DNA from: Amaranthus tricolor
Lineage: Eukaryota; Streptophyta; Magnoliopsida; Caryophyllales; Amaranthaceae
Reading direction: 5' to 3'
Assembly (NCBI RefSeq): GCF_026212465.1
Contig: NC_080050.1
Location: 29,360,070 to 29,424,069, forward strand
Length of the DNA stretch: 64,000 bases
Made by a program: the position numbers and the translations under genes. Below are positions 35,712 to 46,439 of this stretch, one piece after another (within the stretch, counting starts at the first letter, position 1; every line of letters begins with the position of its first letter). The notes below the pieces were generated by a model. It worked only from the letters and a program-made list of their open reading frames with translations. It did not search any database and had not been told where the DNA came from.

Positions 35712-38700
35712 TTATGATGCGATTCCTGTTAATGAACAAAGGTTTTTAATGATGGAATCAATAACAGCATGAGAACCAGCAGTGGCTGCAAACGGCAAAT
35801 GCTTGGGTGCTTCCGATCTATCAAAGTAAAATCCACCGGAGACTAATTTCTGTTTCGGTTGTAAAGCCAACCATATTATCGTATCAGCACCTTCTTCCCA
35901 CGTTCGTAATTTCCCAGCAAGCCTAGCAGATAACAAGAGTATTAGTAAGTCAATCTATCAGCCGGAAATTCGATAAGTCAGACCTAATGATCCAGCATCT
36001 TAGCATCAAACTGCCTTTTGATAGAGGGAATTGCAGCAAATTTGGCCCAGATCTGAATGGATAGCATAGAAATAGTTCATCCTCACAACCATCAGGTTTC
36101 AACATAACCATCTCATCTCGAGTTTATGTGTATAAAGACGTACATAACGTACATATTTTTATCAAGGTAAGGTGAATCCTTCCAGTAGGTGGCGAGAATC
36201 CAGGTTTTGGTTCCTCGTTTTTTAAGGGTAGCCGCTGGGCAAGTCCAAAGCATTCCACGGTATATTTCAACAGTGGATGATGTGTTTAATTTACGTTTTT
36301 TTCATAAATCATGACTATATTCGAAGATTCAAGCTTTACTACAAGAATTATTCTGTACTATTTGTATTCTGCTATGTATATCATGTGCTACTATTTGTGT
36401 CTACAGAAGTACTACCAGGTACGGGCTTCTACGACTCTTCTATATTACTATTCGCAGTCAGTTGACCTTAAGATAAGCTTCGCATTTAGAGAGTCGATCA
36501 ATGATCAGGTCCGAGTCAGGCGGGAACTAAATATTCGTACAAGTACAAAAACAACAAACTACTCAAACCGAAGATGGTACCGGAAAAAGAGATCAAGGTA
36601 ACATTAGTTCGGTTACAGTGTCACACCACTCTTGATTATAAACCATTTAATTAAAGAACAACTGAATACCAAGAAAGAAAAAAACCCAAGAAAGTTTAGC
36701 TTACCTTTCAGAAAATCCAGGCAAACTTTTTGCAACTCCTGGCGTCTCGGACCAACCAGGATGCATTGCATAGAATCCAATTTCCTTATCTTTGTATATT
36801 TCGGCCCATCTTTCAGTTAATGCGACCTAGGACAGACGAATGAAGTATGTATCAATGTCCTAATCTTATGTGACCGAGCCACAAGTTACGGAGAAAATTC
36901 CAAGCCTATCTGAATACGACCTGATTGACTCATAATTTTCTATATATCTTGATTCTTTATTATAACTATCAATCTCAAAGCACCCAGAAGAGGACAATGA
37001 CATTCATTTACATAAAGTAGCACCTTGAGCTACAAATACAAAAAAGTGATCAAAGTCGGATGTATATTAAATGACCTGAACTCGCTTGTTTCGAGCGTAC
37101 TGCATCACCCCGTTAAAGTCTTTGTCACTGAACTTCATTACAAAGAAACTGTCACAAACTATAATAGGTTCAAATTTAAACAAATGAATCTGGTTGTCTT
37201 AAAGATCACTCACCTGTAAATCTTCGGTCAAAGGAGCAGAGTACATCCCACCTGAAGAAACTGTAATAACCCGTGCATCAGGTGCAGCCTTTTCTAATAG
37301 AGGCAACATCGTCTCTGTCAAAACATAAGTTCCCAATACGTTTACCGCAAAATTCAGTTCGAAGCTGGAACAAATTTTTAAAAATGCATCTGTTAAGAGA
37401 TGAAATGATCTGTACAGATTAGAATGACATCAGGTAACCATAAGATTTACCCTTCAGAAGTTACGACACGATTATTCTCGATAATGCCAGCGTTGTTGAC
37501 CTACAGAGGTAAGCAGATCAGACACCTAACTTTCAGTCGGGTAATACAAGTTAAAAATGAACGTTACAGGAAAATAGTATAAACTCTAGATGATGCAACA
37601 AAAGGAAAATCGCATAAACACAAGGTTACCAAAACATGAAGAGGCACATCCTTTGAAGAAAACCTTGCAGCGAACGACTTGATTTCACTCACAGAAGAGA
37701 GATCACATACCTATGTGTGTAATATAGAAGACAAAGGCAATTAGCAGAATAAACTACGGTTGTGCACTTCACAAATTAAAAAGTCCGCAGAGGAAACATA
37801 AAGAGAACAATCTATTTGAAAGAAGTTAATCTATTGGCTCTAGACTACCCCGAAAACTCGTCTTTGAAGATGATTCATACCTCCAAGTAAACATTCTGGT
37901 TTCCAGTTTTAGTTTGGATTTTAGAAAGAGCGGTTTCTCCCCTCTCTTTACTGCGGCACAACAAGTACACTGATGCCCCTCTGTAGACAATCATCATCAT
38001 CATCATCATTGACTCAACATCATGCTCGAAAACATGGTCCGGGTGAGGGAAGGTAACTGACAATCTATACTCGTATCCCCTCCAAAGAGAGGACTAGAGG
38101 AATATGGTCAAATTTACCCCCTCTGTAGACAATGGAAGATATATATTAGCCCAAAAGAGTTGTTAGTTTCCATTGAGTAATGCTAAGTGTTGAAAGCATA
38201 GACAATACCTTGATGCAAGGTCCTCAGCAGTTGCAAACCCAATCCCAGAATTTGCCCCAGTAACAATACAATTCTTTCCATCCATTCTTGCTTGCATATC
38301 TTCAGCTTTAAAGTTCTTAGAGTGTTCCCTAAATGAGAAATGGAGTTCTATTACTCGATGGAGAAATCATTCCAACAAAACAAAAATTAAAATGCAACTT
38401 TTTGGATAATCAAAAAGTTATATTTACGGCATCTGAATTCTGAACTAAAGGAACTTGATCCTACTTTGGTCCCTTTTGTTGAATTTAAGGGGAAGAACAA
38501 TCAGAGACCGCGCAACAGAGTCATTCAGAGTCATCAACCCAGTATACCGCACAACAAATGCTGTTAAAAGTTGCTTAAGTTATGAGGGTATTTGTATTCA
38601 AGCATTGTGCACTTTCTATGCTGGTGTATACCTTTCTGTAATCTGATCGAAATCTTAACAAATCAATTTTCACCGTTTGTTGGCTTATTTAGGAAAATCT

Positions 38701-41700
38701 TTTCCGGTGTGGAATGAAACTCCTACTGCTTCGTCATCTTCCAGGTCGTATTCTAACAACTATTAGATTAGGCCATTTATTACATTGTCCATACAAATGT
38801 CACTCAGAAGTAAATAATGAGGTCCAAATGAATGTCTACTAACAAGTGAATAAGATATATGATGGGAATTGAGATCAATCGATAATTTTACTACCATGGA
38901 TCAAAACAGTCGTGTATATAATTCCTCACTTGTCCCAGAATTTCAAATATAAGATCATTCCCTCATATAATGACAATATTTATCTCCCTTGTGTCTCCCT
39001 TCTTCCACTCAATAGTCTTGATAGTACACCATTTGAACTATACAAGTAGTTCTATTAATATATTGGAAAATATTGAGGAACCCTTGCACAAACCCTTTCA
39101 CTCTAGAATCACTAATTCAACTTACTTTAACTTACAAACTACCAAGGGCGTGATTTCAATTTTTTAAATGTCACCACATACATGCACCCAATGAGAATAG
39201 TGTAAACCAACTCGCGAAATAGTTGAAGCCTTGTGATATGTTATATACTATATCACGTCACCTCACACAAGAGCTCTTTTAGCTAGAAATATAGATACAA
39301 CAAATGCATTTTTCATGGTTGGGGTTAAAAATTCCACATAAAATGAGGGATGAATGAGATTCAAACTCATAACTTCCCGTCATGTTAGCTTGTGAGTTTT
39401 GATAAATCTCAAGAAAGCAGCTCAACGAAACACTAAAATTGATATTAAAACCCCATAATATGCTATATAATCTACAAAATAGATTCCTTGACGGAGGTAA
39501 CCAACATCAGTATATTGTACCACCCAAGCCACCAATTATAAAGACATATCAAAGAAGGGGCAAAAGTGGAGAGTAGGTGATATGTTAGTCGCGTAAGCTG
39601 GCAAAAATATTTAGAAATAAATCTTTTCGGTTGTTTTTTTGTTATCTTTTATTTTCTTGTGTTTGCTCTTTTGGGCTTTTGTATCTTAGGCTTGGGGTCT
39701 AAAAATAGGGACTCCTTATCATTGTAAAGGGTTGTATTGTCTTTTGAATAAGAAAATTCAGAAACAAAGGAGTTTACACAACACTCGAAGTTGTATGGGA
39801 GTTTGCGCAGCACTCAAAGCTGTGTGTTCATTCTTTTGTGTATCTTTTTTGTTCTCTTGTGTGTGTGTTTGGAGATTACATAACTGGGTGTGTTACATAG
39901 GTATCAAAGCGATTCAATTTTCTTTCCCAAAGGAAATAATGGAAACTTCTAGTACTCAAGAAAGGATGGTTTGTTTGGAACAAGAATTGGAGAAATTGAA
40001 AGAGGTTTCGGCCACCGTGGAGCAGATTGCCAAGAAACAAGACAAAACTTATTAAGTCTTGGCTAAACTGATGGAAGCGCAAGCCAAGTTATTAGAGATG
40101 GGCACCCATTATAATAATAATCTGAGAAAACAGACCCAAAACAGAAATATGGGGTATGATGGACAGAATTTGGAATGGATTTGTCAAAATGAAAGTGGTT
40201 CACGGCATTCCCAAAACAAAGAACGAAATCAAGAAAGATTGAATTGGAAGGCAAAGAGGCTGGAATTACCGCCATTTAATGTTCAAGATCCTGATGAATG
40301 AATATTGAAAGCAAAAAAGTACTTTACCTTTTACCAACTCAATGAAAAAGAAGAGGTAGAATCGTCAGTAGTGAGTTTCGAAGGGGAAGCAATGATGTGG
40401 TACCGGTGGATGAATCAAAGAACGTCATTAAAACGATGGGAAGACTTAAAGATGCTGATCTTGGAACATTTTCATTCCGGTGAGGATGGAGATCTCTACA
40501 ACCAATGGATGTCGGTGGAGCAAACAGGAACTGTGGCTGAATATCGAAAGGAGTTTGTGACGAGGCTGACTTAATTGGATCCAGTAGATCAACCGGTGAT
40601 GCTCGGTGCTTTTTTGAGAGGATTACGGGATGAAGTCAAGGCTGAGCTTCGAATCTTGGGGCCGAAAAATTTGGGACAGGCCATGGCGTGGTCAGATAAA
40701 ATTGATAAGAAATTAGCAGGTACTTGGTTGCGCAATTACCCTTTTGCCCCTCAAAAATATCAGAATCCAATGATATACCCAAATAACCCTCCACCCCCAA
40801 ATTACCTGTCAAAACCCAAAATACCCTAACCCTGAATCCAAGGCGCAGAATCCATAAAATCCAGCAAGAAGCCGTTATCCACCAGTGAATTCAGGTACGG
40901 GGCGAGCCGGCGGCAAGGAAAGACGGCTTTCAGATCAAGAATATCGGAAAAAAGAGCCAAAGGGTTGTGTTTTCAATGTGATGAAAAATGGTCCCTTAAT
41001 CATGTTTGTAGTAAAAAGGAGATCAGTGTATTGATTGGCACTATGGAGGACGACGAAGCAAAGGGTGAAGAATTACATATTGAAGAAATTATAGAGGAGG
41101 AAGAGCTGGAGGTAATTAACAGCTCCTTGAATTCTGTGGTGGGAATTACGAATCCCAAGACTATGAAGTTACTGGGAAAAATTGGGGAACATGAATTAAT
41201 TGTGATGATTGATCTGAGGGCAACCAACAACTTTACTTCGAATCAGGCGGTACAGACCTTGGGAATTAAGTGTGAAGAGTGTGATAAATTTGGGGTCAGA
41301 CTCGGCAATGGGGAAGAAATCTTGGGCAAAGGTGTGTGTAGGCAGGGGACACAGATGATGCAATTCACATGGCAAGGGCAGAAAATAATTTTGATAGGAG
41401 ATCCGTCATTGAAGCGTTCGAAGATTTCCTTGAAAGTCATGCTTAAGGTGTTACGCAAGAAAAGTGGAGGCATTCTAGTAGAGTTTAACGGGATCGAAAA
41501 CTGCATCAAGGGAGCTACTGTACCTGCTGAATTACAGGAATTATTCGACTCATACTCAGACATTTTTCAATCCCAAACTCCAATTACCCCCACATAGGAC
41601 CCAAGATCATGTAATCACCCTCAAGGAGGGAACCAATCCCATAAACGTCCGTCCCTATCGGTATCCGCATAGTCAAAAGAACGAGATCGAGAGGTTGGTC

Positions 41701-44700
41701 CATAACATGCTCAAAGCTGGAATCATACTACCCTCAATTAGCCCATTCTCTAGTCTAGTCATCTTGGTCAAAAAGAGACGGATCTTGGCGATTTTGCATG
41801 GACTATAGGGCCTTGAATAAGGCGAAAGTTCCGAATAAATATCCCATTCTGATGATCGATGAGTTACTTGATGAGTTAAATGAAGCAACGGTGTTCACCA
41901 AACTGGATCTTAAATCGGGGTACCATCAGATTAGAATGAAGGCGCAAGATGTTCATAAAACTGCGTTTAGGACTCATGTGGGTCACTATGAGTTTCTCGT
42001 TATGCCCTTCGGTTAAACGAATGCCCCGTCGATATTTCAAGCTCTAATGAGTGAAATCTTCCGACCTTGTCTTAGGAAATTTGTATTGGTTTTCTTTGAT
42101 GATAGTCTGATATATAGCAAAGAAAAATCAAAGCATCGACGTCATGTGGAACAAGTGTTTCAATGCCTAAGGAAGAATGAGTAGGTGGTAAATGGCGGAA
42201 AATGTGAATTTGGAGTGGATCGAGTTGCTTATCTGGGACATATATTATCTGCAAAAGACGTATCGGTGGATGAAGAAAAAATAGCGGTAATGCAATCTTG
42301 GCGATCACCAAAAAATCTTTAAGAATAGAGGGGATTCTTAGGACTTACGGGGTACTACCGAAGGTTTGTGAAAGGGTATGCCCAACTAACAAGAGTTCTC
42401 ACTAATCAACTCAAGAAAGACGCGTTCGCATAGAATATGGAAGCCGAGCATGTTTAACATCTCAAGACCATCATGAACACGGTACCAGTTCTAGCTATGT
42501 CAAATTATCAAAAATGTTTTGTAGTTGAGACTGATGCATCCCAACATGGGTTAGGGGCCGTTTTGATGCAAGAAAAACATCCGATTGCATACTATAGCAA
42601 GACTTTGGGGATCCGAGCTAGTAACAAACCAATTTATGAGAAAGAACTCATGGCCATTGTGTTTGCTGTTTTGAAGTGGAAGCACTACTTGCTTGGGAGG
42701 CACTTCGTGGTGAGAACCGACCAAAGGAGTTTGCGGCATTTTTTGGTGCAAAGGGAGGTCAATGGGGACTACCAAAAATGGATGATGAAATTAATGGGAT
42801 TCGACTTCACCATTGAATATAACCCGGGAAATAAAAATACAGTGGTAGATGCATTATCAAGAGTATCTCAAGGAGCAATAGAATTGGGAGCTTTGTTGAG
42901 TTCCAATGGCATAAACTAGAAATTGTTGCAAGGTGAAGTAAAGAAAGATGCTGCTTTGGTTCGGATTAGAGAGGCTGTCAACAAAAGGGGAGCACGTCCC
43001 TACTGGTTTCACTTTAAATAACGATAGGCTGCTTTACAAGGGCAGGTACGTATTGGCTCGCTCTTCTCCTTTCATTCCAGTTTTGCTTCATGAATATCAT
43101 GATTCTCCTTTGGGCGGTCACGCGGGGGAATTGAAGACATATCTCCAGTTGGCAGCCGAATAGTTTTGGGAGGGCATGAGACGGCAGGTCACTAATTATG
43201 TCAGGGGCTGTTCCGTGTGCCAAAAAGCCAAGGCTTCAACTCAAAGTCCGGCTACCCATTCCGGCTCATGTTTGGGAACATGTCACTATGGATTTCATTG
43301 AGGGACTACCTAAGTCAGAGGGGGTTGATACTATCTTAGTGGTGGCTGATCGGCTGACCAAGTACGGACATTTTATTGCTCTCAAGCACCCCTATACGGC
43401 TCTTAGCGTGGCAGCCTAAGTTCGTGAAGAAGTGGTACGACTACATAGTTTTCCTACTTCAATTGTGTCCGATAGAGACAAGGTCTTAATGAGTATCTTT
43501 TGGAGACAAATGTTTCGGCTACAACAAACGCAATTACTTCGAAGCAGGCCTTCCATCCACAAACCGACGGCCAAACTGAAATTGTGAACAAAGTTGTGGA
43601 GAAATACCTTTGTTGCTTCGCCAATGAACAACCAAAGAAATGGGCAAAGCGGCTCCATTGGGCTGAGTTTAGTTACAATACCTCGCCACACCTTTCCATC
43701 AAAATGGCACCCTTTCAAGCTCTATATGGGAAGGTGTCACCACAAGTAGCCCGGATCAGCCATCAACAAACAGCAGTAGACTCACTGGAGCATTTGTTAC
43801 AAGAGCGAGACGCGATGTAGGAGGAATTACAATTTAATAAAGGCACAACAACAGATGAAACTGTATGCTGATAAAAAAAGAAGAGAAATGTCATATGAAG
43901 AAGGGGAGTGGGTGTACCTTAAGGTACGGCCATATCGTCAGAAGACCTTGGCTAACCGAATAAACGAGAAGTTGGGTTTACGCTTCTATGGTCCATATAA
44001 AATCTTACAGAAGTTAGGCCAAGCAGCTTACAAGCTAGACTTACCCAAAGACTGCCAAATACACCCGGTCTTTCGTGTCTCTCAACTAAAAAAAGCAGAA
44101 GGTGTGGGAAATTTGAACAATATGGCTGCTGCTCCACCATTGACAGCAGACTTGGAAATCTTGATGACTCCAGCAGATATTCTTCAAGTGCGGCAGCAAG
44201 GGTCTAAACCAAGAGAAGTGTTGGTTCTATGGAAAGGAATAGATGAATCTGAAGCTACTTGGGAGGATGCCGCAAAATTCTTCGCTACCTTTCCAGATAC
44301 ACACCTAGAGGACAAGGTGCTTAATTGGGTCGGGGGTATTGTAACACCCAAGCCACCAATTATAAAGACATATCAGAGAAGGGGCAAAAGTGGAGAGTAG
44401 GTGATATGTAAGTCACGTGAGCTGGCGAAAAAATTTAGAAATAAATATTTTCGGTTGTTTTTTTTGTTATCTTTTATTTTCTTGTGTTTGCTATTTTGGG
44501 CTTTTGTATCTTAGGCTCGGGGTCTATAAATAGGGACTCCTTATCATTGTAAAGGGTTGTCTTGTATTTTGAATAAGAAAATTCAGAAATAAAGGAGTTT
44601 ACAGAACACTCGAAGTTGTGTGGGAGTTTGTGCACCACTCAAAGCTGTGTGTTTATTCTTTTGTGTATCTTTTTTGTTCTCTTGTGTGTGTATTTGGAGA

Positions 44701-46211
44701 TTACGTAACTGGGTGTGTTACATATATATATGCACACTAATATTATACAAACAGGTATATATGACTTCAAAGAAAAAAAGGTAATTGGAAAGTGTTGGGA
44801 TCATCCTCAATATCATAAGATATCTACCCTAAAACTGAATAAGGCTACAGGAAGTTGCACTTGTGTATCATATTCTAGATATTAAGGATTGTTTGCTTTA
44901 ATATCCATGTCGCAAACCCTTTAGGCTTTGGCTTTGTTTTGCATGTCTTATGCAAATTAAGTTCATATAAGTTTAGATAAGGAACAATAAGTTCAAGTTA
45001 AGCATGCTTGGCGAACAATAATTTTAGGATGGGTTCCTGGTAAGTGGTAAGTTCTCAATATGCGCACGAGTTAAGATAAAGTGTGTCAAGAAAAGAGTTA
45101 TGTTGGTTTGTGAGGCTAGTCTACAACTCTCATGAGTAGTGTGATAGTGTTGCCAACTCGGATGAGGCCAAGCTAATCAGTTTAAATACAGTCTAATAAG
45201 TCTAGATAAGGATCAATAAGGTGTATCTCTCATATGTTTGAGTTAATAACTTCAACTCAGGTCATATAGCCGTACACTACATTTGGATAAGAATTTAGAC
45301 GAGAAAGGAAAGGAAAGGAAAGGAAAGGAAGGGGAGGGAAGGAAACTAAGCAAATATCTCTTGTTTATTTAGGAAAGAATGCAAATGAGAGGAAGAGAAA
45401 TATCATTTTCCTTCTGAATCTTTTAAATTTAGTTACCAAATCATTCCCCTCCAAAACTAGCATCCAAACAAAAAAATTATACACCTTCGAATCCCTCCAA
45501 CTTCTTTCTCTTTCCTTCCCAACAAACCCTTAAATTCATATACACTCAAATAAGCCATATCCAACAGCATTCATCTTAAGTTCAGCATAAAGCAATCAAA
45601 AAATTATCCAGTGCAATTCTTCTCTATAAATAACTGGTTCAGGACAGTTGACATTTACAGAAGAAAATAAAATGTAGGGTAAGGATTACATCTCCTTAGG
45701 ATACCCCATATCCTTATCCAAATCCCAAAATAACATATTCCTCAATTTAATCACTGCCCTTCTTCATGATTACATTCACCACCAGTCCACAACAGTTCAT
45801 TATGACTATCGAATAAACACAGAATGGCACAATTCTTTGTTATCACAAAGTAAGGTTGCGTACATCTAAATTCCGACCCAATAACATTAGGGAAATGAAT
45901 TAAAAATCAAACTCCAACAAAACCCAACTCATTCTAAATACCTATTTATTAATCAACAACAATAACAACATTCCATTACCCCATTGCAAATTAGTGGGTC
46001 CCACTAAGTTACGGTTTGGAGTAAGATGTCGTAATTTTAGCCTTGATAACAAAAACATAGAAATCGCTTCCGATTGACCTAGGGTTAGTTAAAATTGAAA
46101 GTAGGACTTACAAGAACCCAGCTTTAGTGAAATTGAGGTACCCATAAACGCCAAATGCAACCGTTCTCCATGCCTTATAAGAAATTGACGAAGGATTAGT
46201 GTAAGTTTGAG
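35712..46211 (-). CDS. DHRS12-like short-chain dehydrogenase/reductase
   Basis: Nine exons on the minus strand: 46211-46112, 38328-38209, 37980-37881, 37710-37630, 37500-37451, 37364-37214, 37132-37076, 36826-36705 and 35922-35712, all joined in frame. The product is an NAD(P)-dependent SDR of the plant DHRS12-like group, substrate unknown. Exon 1 gives [20 protein letters not shown], exon 2 the Rossmann glycine motif TGANSGIG, exon 5 the NNAG motif, exon 6 the catalytic-Ser strand ([13 protein letters not shown]), exon 7 YARNK, the catalytic YxxxK, and exon 8 [11 protein letters not shown]. The C-terminus [20 protein letters not shown] followed by [11 protein letters not shown] is diagnostic. 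Intron 1 is 7.8 kb because of a Ty3 element and a TRIM. Exon 3's acceptor is duplicated by a LINE insertion. No in-frame ATG lies in exon 1; the nearest in-frame one is at 46439 if an upstream exon ends at 46271, so the true start is unresolved. Confidence 0.87.
37976..38133 (-). mobile_element. RTE LINE 3' tail with 16-bp target duplication at a splice acceptor
   Basis: CCCCTCTGTAGACAAT occurs at 37976-37991 and again at 38118-38133. Between them, read on the minus strand, lie 126 bases that resemble the 3' end of the LINE at 20.1 kb: GATACGAGTATAG, a CTTCCCTC segment, CGAGCATGATGTTGAGT and an (ATG)n tail adjoining the second copy. This is a heavily 5'-truncated LINE. The duplicated target contains the AG acceptor and the first six bases of dehydrogenase exon 3, so two copies of the splice site now exist. 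Confidence 0.85.
38329..39199. other. DHRS12-like intron 1, exon-proximal part
   Basis: Ordinary AT-rich intron sequence between exon 2 and the TRIM. No recognisable coding or repeat structure. Short ORFs here are not conserved-looking. Confidence 0.5.
39200..39474 (-). mobile_element. TRIM-like element in DHRS12-like intron 1
   Basis: Read on the minus strand, a ~65-bp LTR-like unit (39474 to about 39411) contains ATATAGCATATTATGGGG and TGAGCTGCTTTCTTGA. It is followed by a TTTATCAAAACTCAC primer-site-like stretch, a short body with GAATCTCATTCATCCCTC and TTTTATGTGGAATTT, and a second LTR-like unit (about 39262-39200) with AGTATATAACATATCAC and CTTCAACTAT. The same order of blocks occurs at 57923-58181. 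It ends 37 bp from the chromovirus target duplication. Confidence 0.6.
39516..39897 (+). repeat. 5' LTR of the chromovirus
   Basis: Begins TGTACCACCC and ends GGGTGTGTTACA. TAAAAATAGGG at about 39701 corresponds to TATAAATAGGG in the 3' LTR, so the TATA box has been lost by one change in this copy. AATAAG (39747) lies downstream as a likely polyadenylation signal. Confidence 0.92.
39898..39913 (+). promoter_or_regulatory. Primer-binding site, initiator-tRNA-Met type
   Basis: TAGGTATCAAAGCGA follows the 5' LTR directly. It resembles TGGTATCAGAGC, the usual plant retrotransposon site complementary to initiator tRNA-Met, with a few changes. Confidence 0.7.
39939..41020 (+). pseudogene. Chromovirus gag region (disrupted)
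   Basis: The ATG at 39939 opens a coiled-coil-like N-terminus ([12 protein letters not shown]), then the gag core around 40240-40720 with [12 protein letters not shown] and [18 protein letters not shown] zinc knuckle of the CFQC...H.C form occurs at about 40964-41005. Stops interrupt the frame at about 40053, 40299, 40572 and 40827. The protein would have packaged the element's RNA; it cannot be made from this copy. Confidence 0.85.
41021..44400 (+). pseudogene. Chromovirus pol region: protease, RT, RNase H, integrase, chromodomain (disrupted)
   Basis: A protease-like segment at about 41165-41300 has its catalytic D-S-G core altered (IDLRATNNF). The reverse transcriptase begins near 41640, with [15 protein letters not shown] and the polymerase FFDD box at about 42095. 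RNase H ([15 protein letters not shown]) starts near 42530. The integrase shows [10 protein letters not shown] with a CSVC zinc-finger end (to ~43225), MDFIEGLP, a VSDRD and a [11 protein letters not shown] site. A C-terminal chromodomain ([15 protein letters not shown]) is at about 44225-44265. Stops lie at, among others, 41596, 42014, 42181, 42319, 42434, 43161, 43417 and 43818, and the frame shifts near 43500. Non-functional. Confidence 0.88.
44340..44722 (+). repeat. 3' LTR of the chromovirus
   Basis: Begins TGTAACACCC and ends GGGTGTGTTACA. A G-rich polypurine-like tract (GGGTCGGGGGT) precedes it at 44327-44338. This copy keeps an intact TATAAATAGGG box, so it could still act as a promoter reading toward 45 kb, antisense to the host gene. 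Confidence 0.92.
44728..46111. other. DHRS12-like intron 1, promoter-proximal part
   Basis: No gene. It contains an (AAAGG)n purine tract at about 45303-45345 inside a possible inverted-repeat element: TTTGGATAAGAA near 45288 with GGAAAGGAAA, against CTTTCTCTTTCCTTCC near 45508. The same style of element recurs at 61.1-61.3 kb. A pyrimidine-rich 5' part adjoins exon 1. Confidence 0.45.
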
Positions 46212-46439
46212 CTATAAGAGAAAAAATATGAGTAAATATGAATGAATCAATTGAAAAGAATAAAGGGTACCTTGATGAGAAACATGATGCAATCTGTGAG
46301 AGAAATATGAGATTGGATTTGAATTTTGATCATTGATAGAATTTTCATAACGTATATGATCATCAACTTCTACATTCGACCAAGTGAAACAGAGAAAATT
46401 TGGCTTCAGAAAGAGCCACGTATATACAATATCCACCAC

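Larger units (their letters stand above)
39516..44722 (+). mobile_element. Ty3 chromovirus LTR retrotransposon, complete but decayed
   Basis: A 5.2-kb element with both LTRs (39516-39897, 44340-44722), TG...CA ends and a TATAT target duplication (39511-39515 and 44723-44727). Order is gag, zinc knuckle, protease, reverse transcriptase, RNase H, integrase, chromodomain, as in chromoviruses; the small size and ~380-bp LTRs fit a Reina-like lineage, which is inference. The LTRs differ at roughly 23 positions by eye (about 94% identity), so insertion is old enough for decay. Many in-frame stops and at least one frameshift abolish coding. It lies antisense inside intron 1 of the dehydrogenase gene. 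Confidence 0.92.

Noticed and set aside
37316..37330. Apparent one-base frameshift in DHRS12-like exon 6
   Set aside because: Rechecking the run of A bases (four, not five) restored the frame and the exon length agrees with the codon count.
44723..44740. TATATATATA after the 3' LTR as part of the element
   Set aside because: The first five bases match the TATAT before the 5' LTR, so they are the target duplication followed by host sequence.
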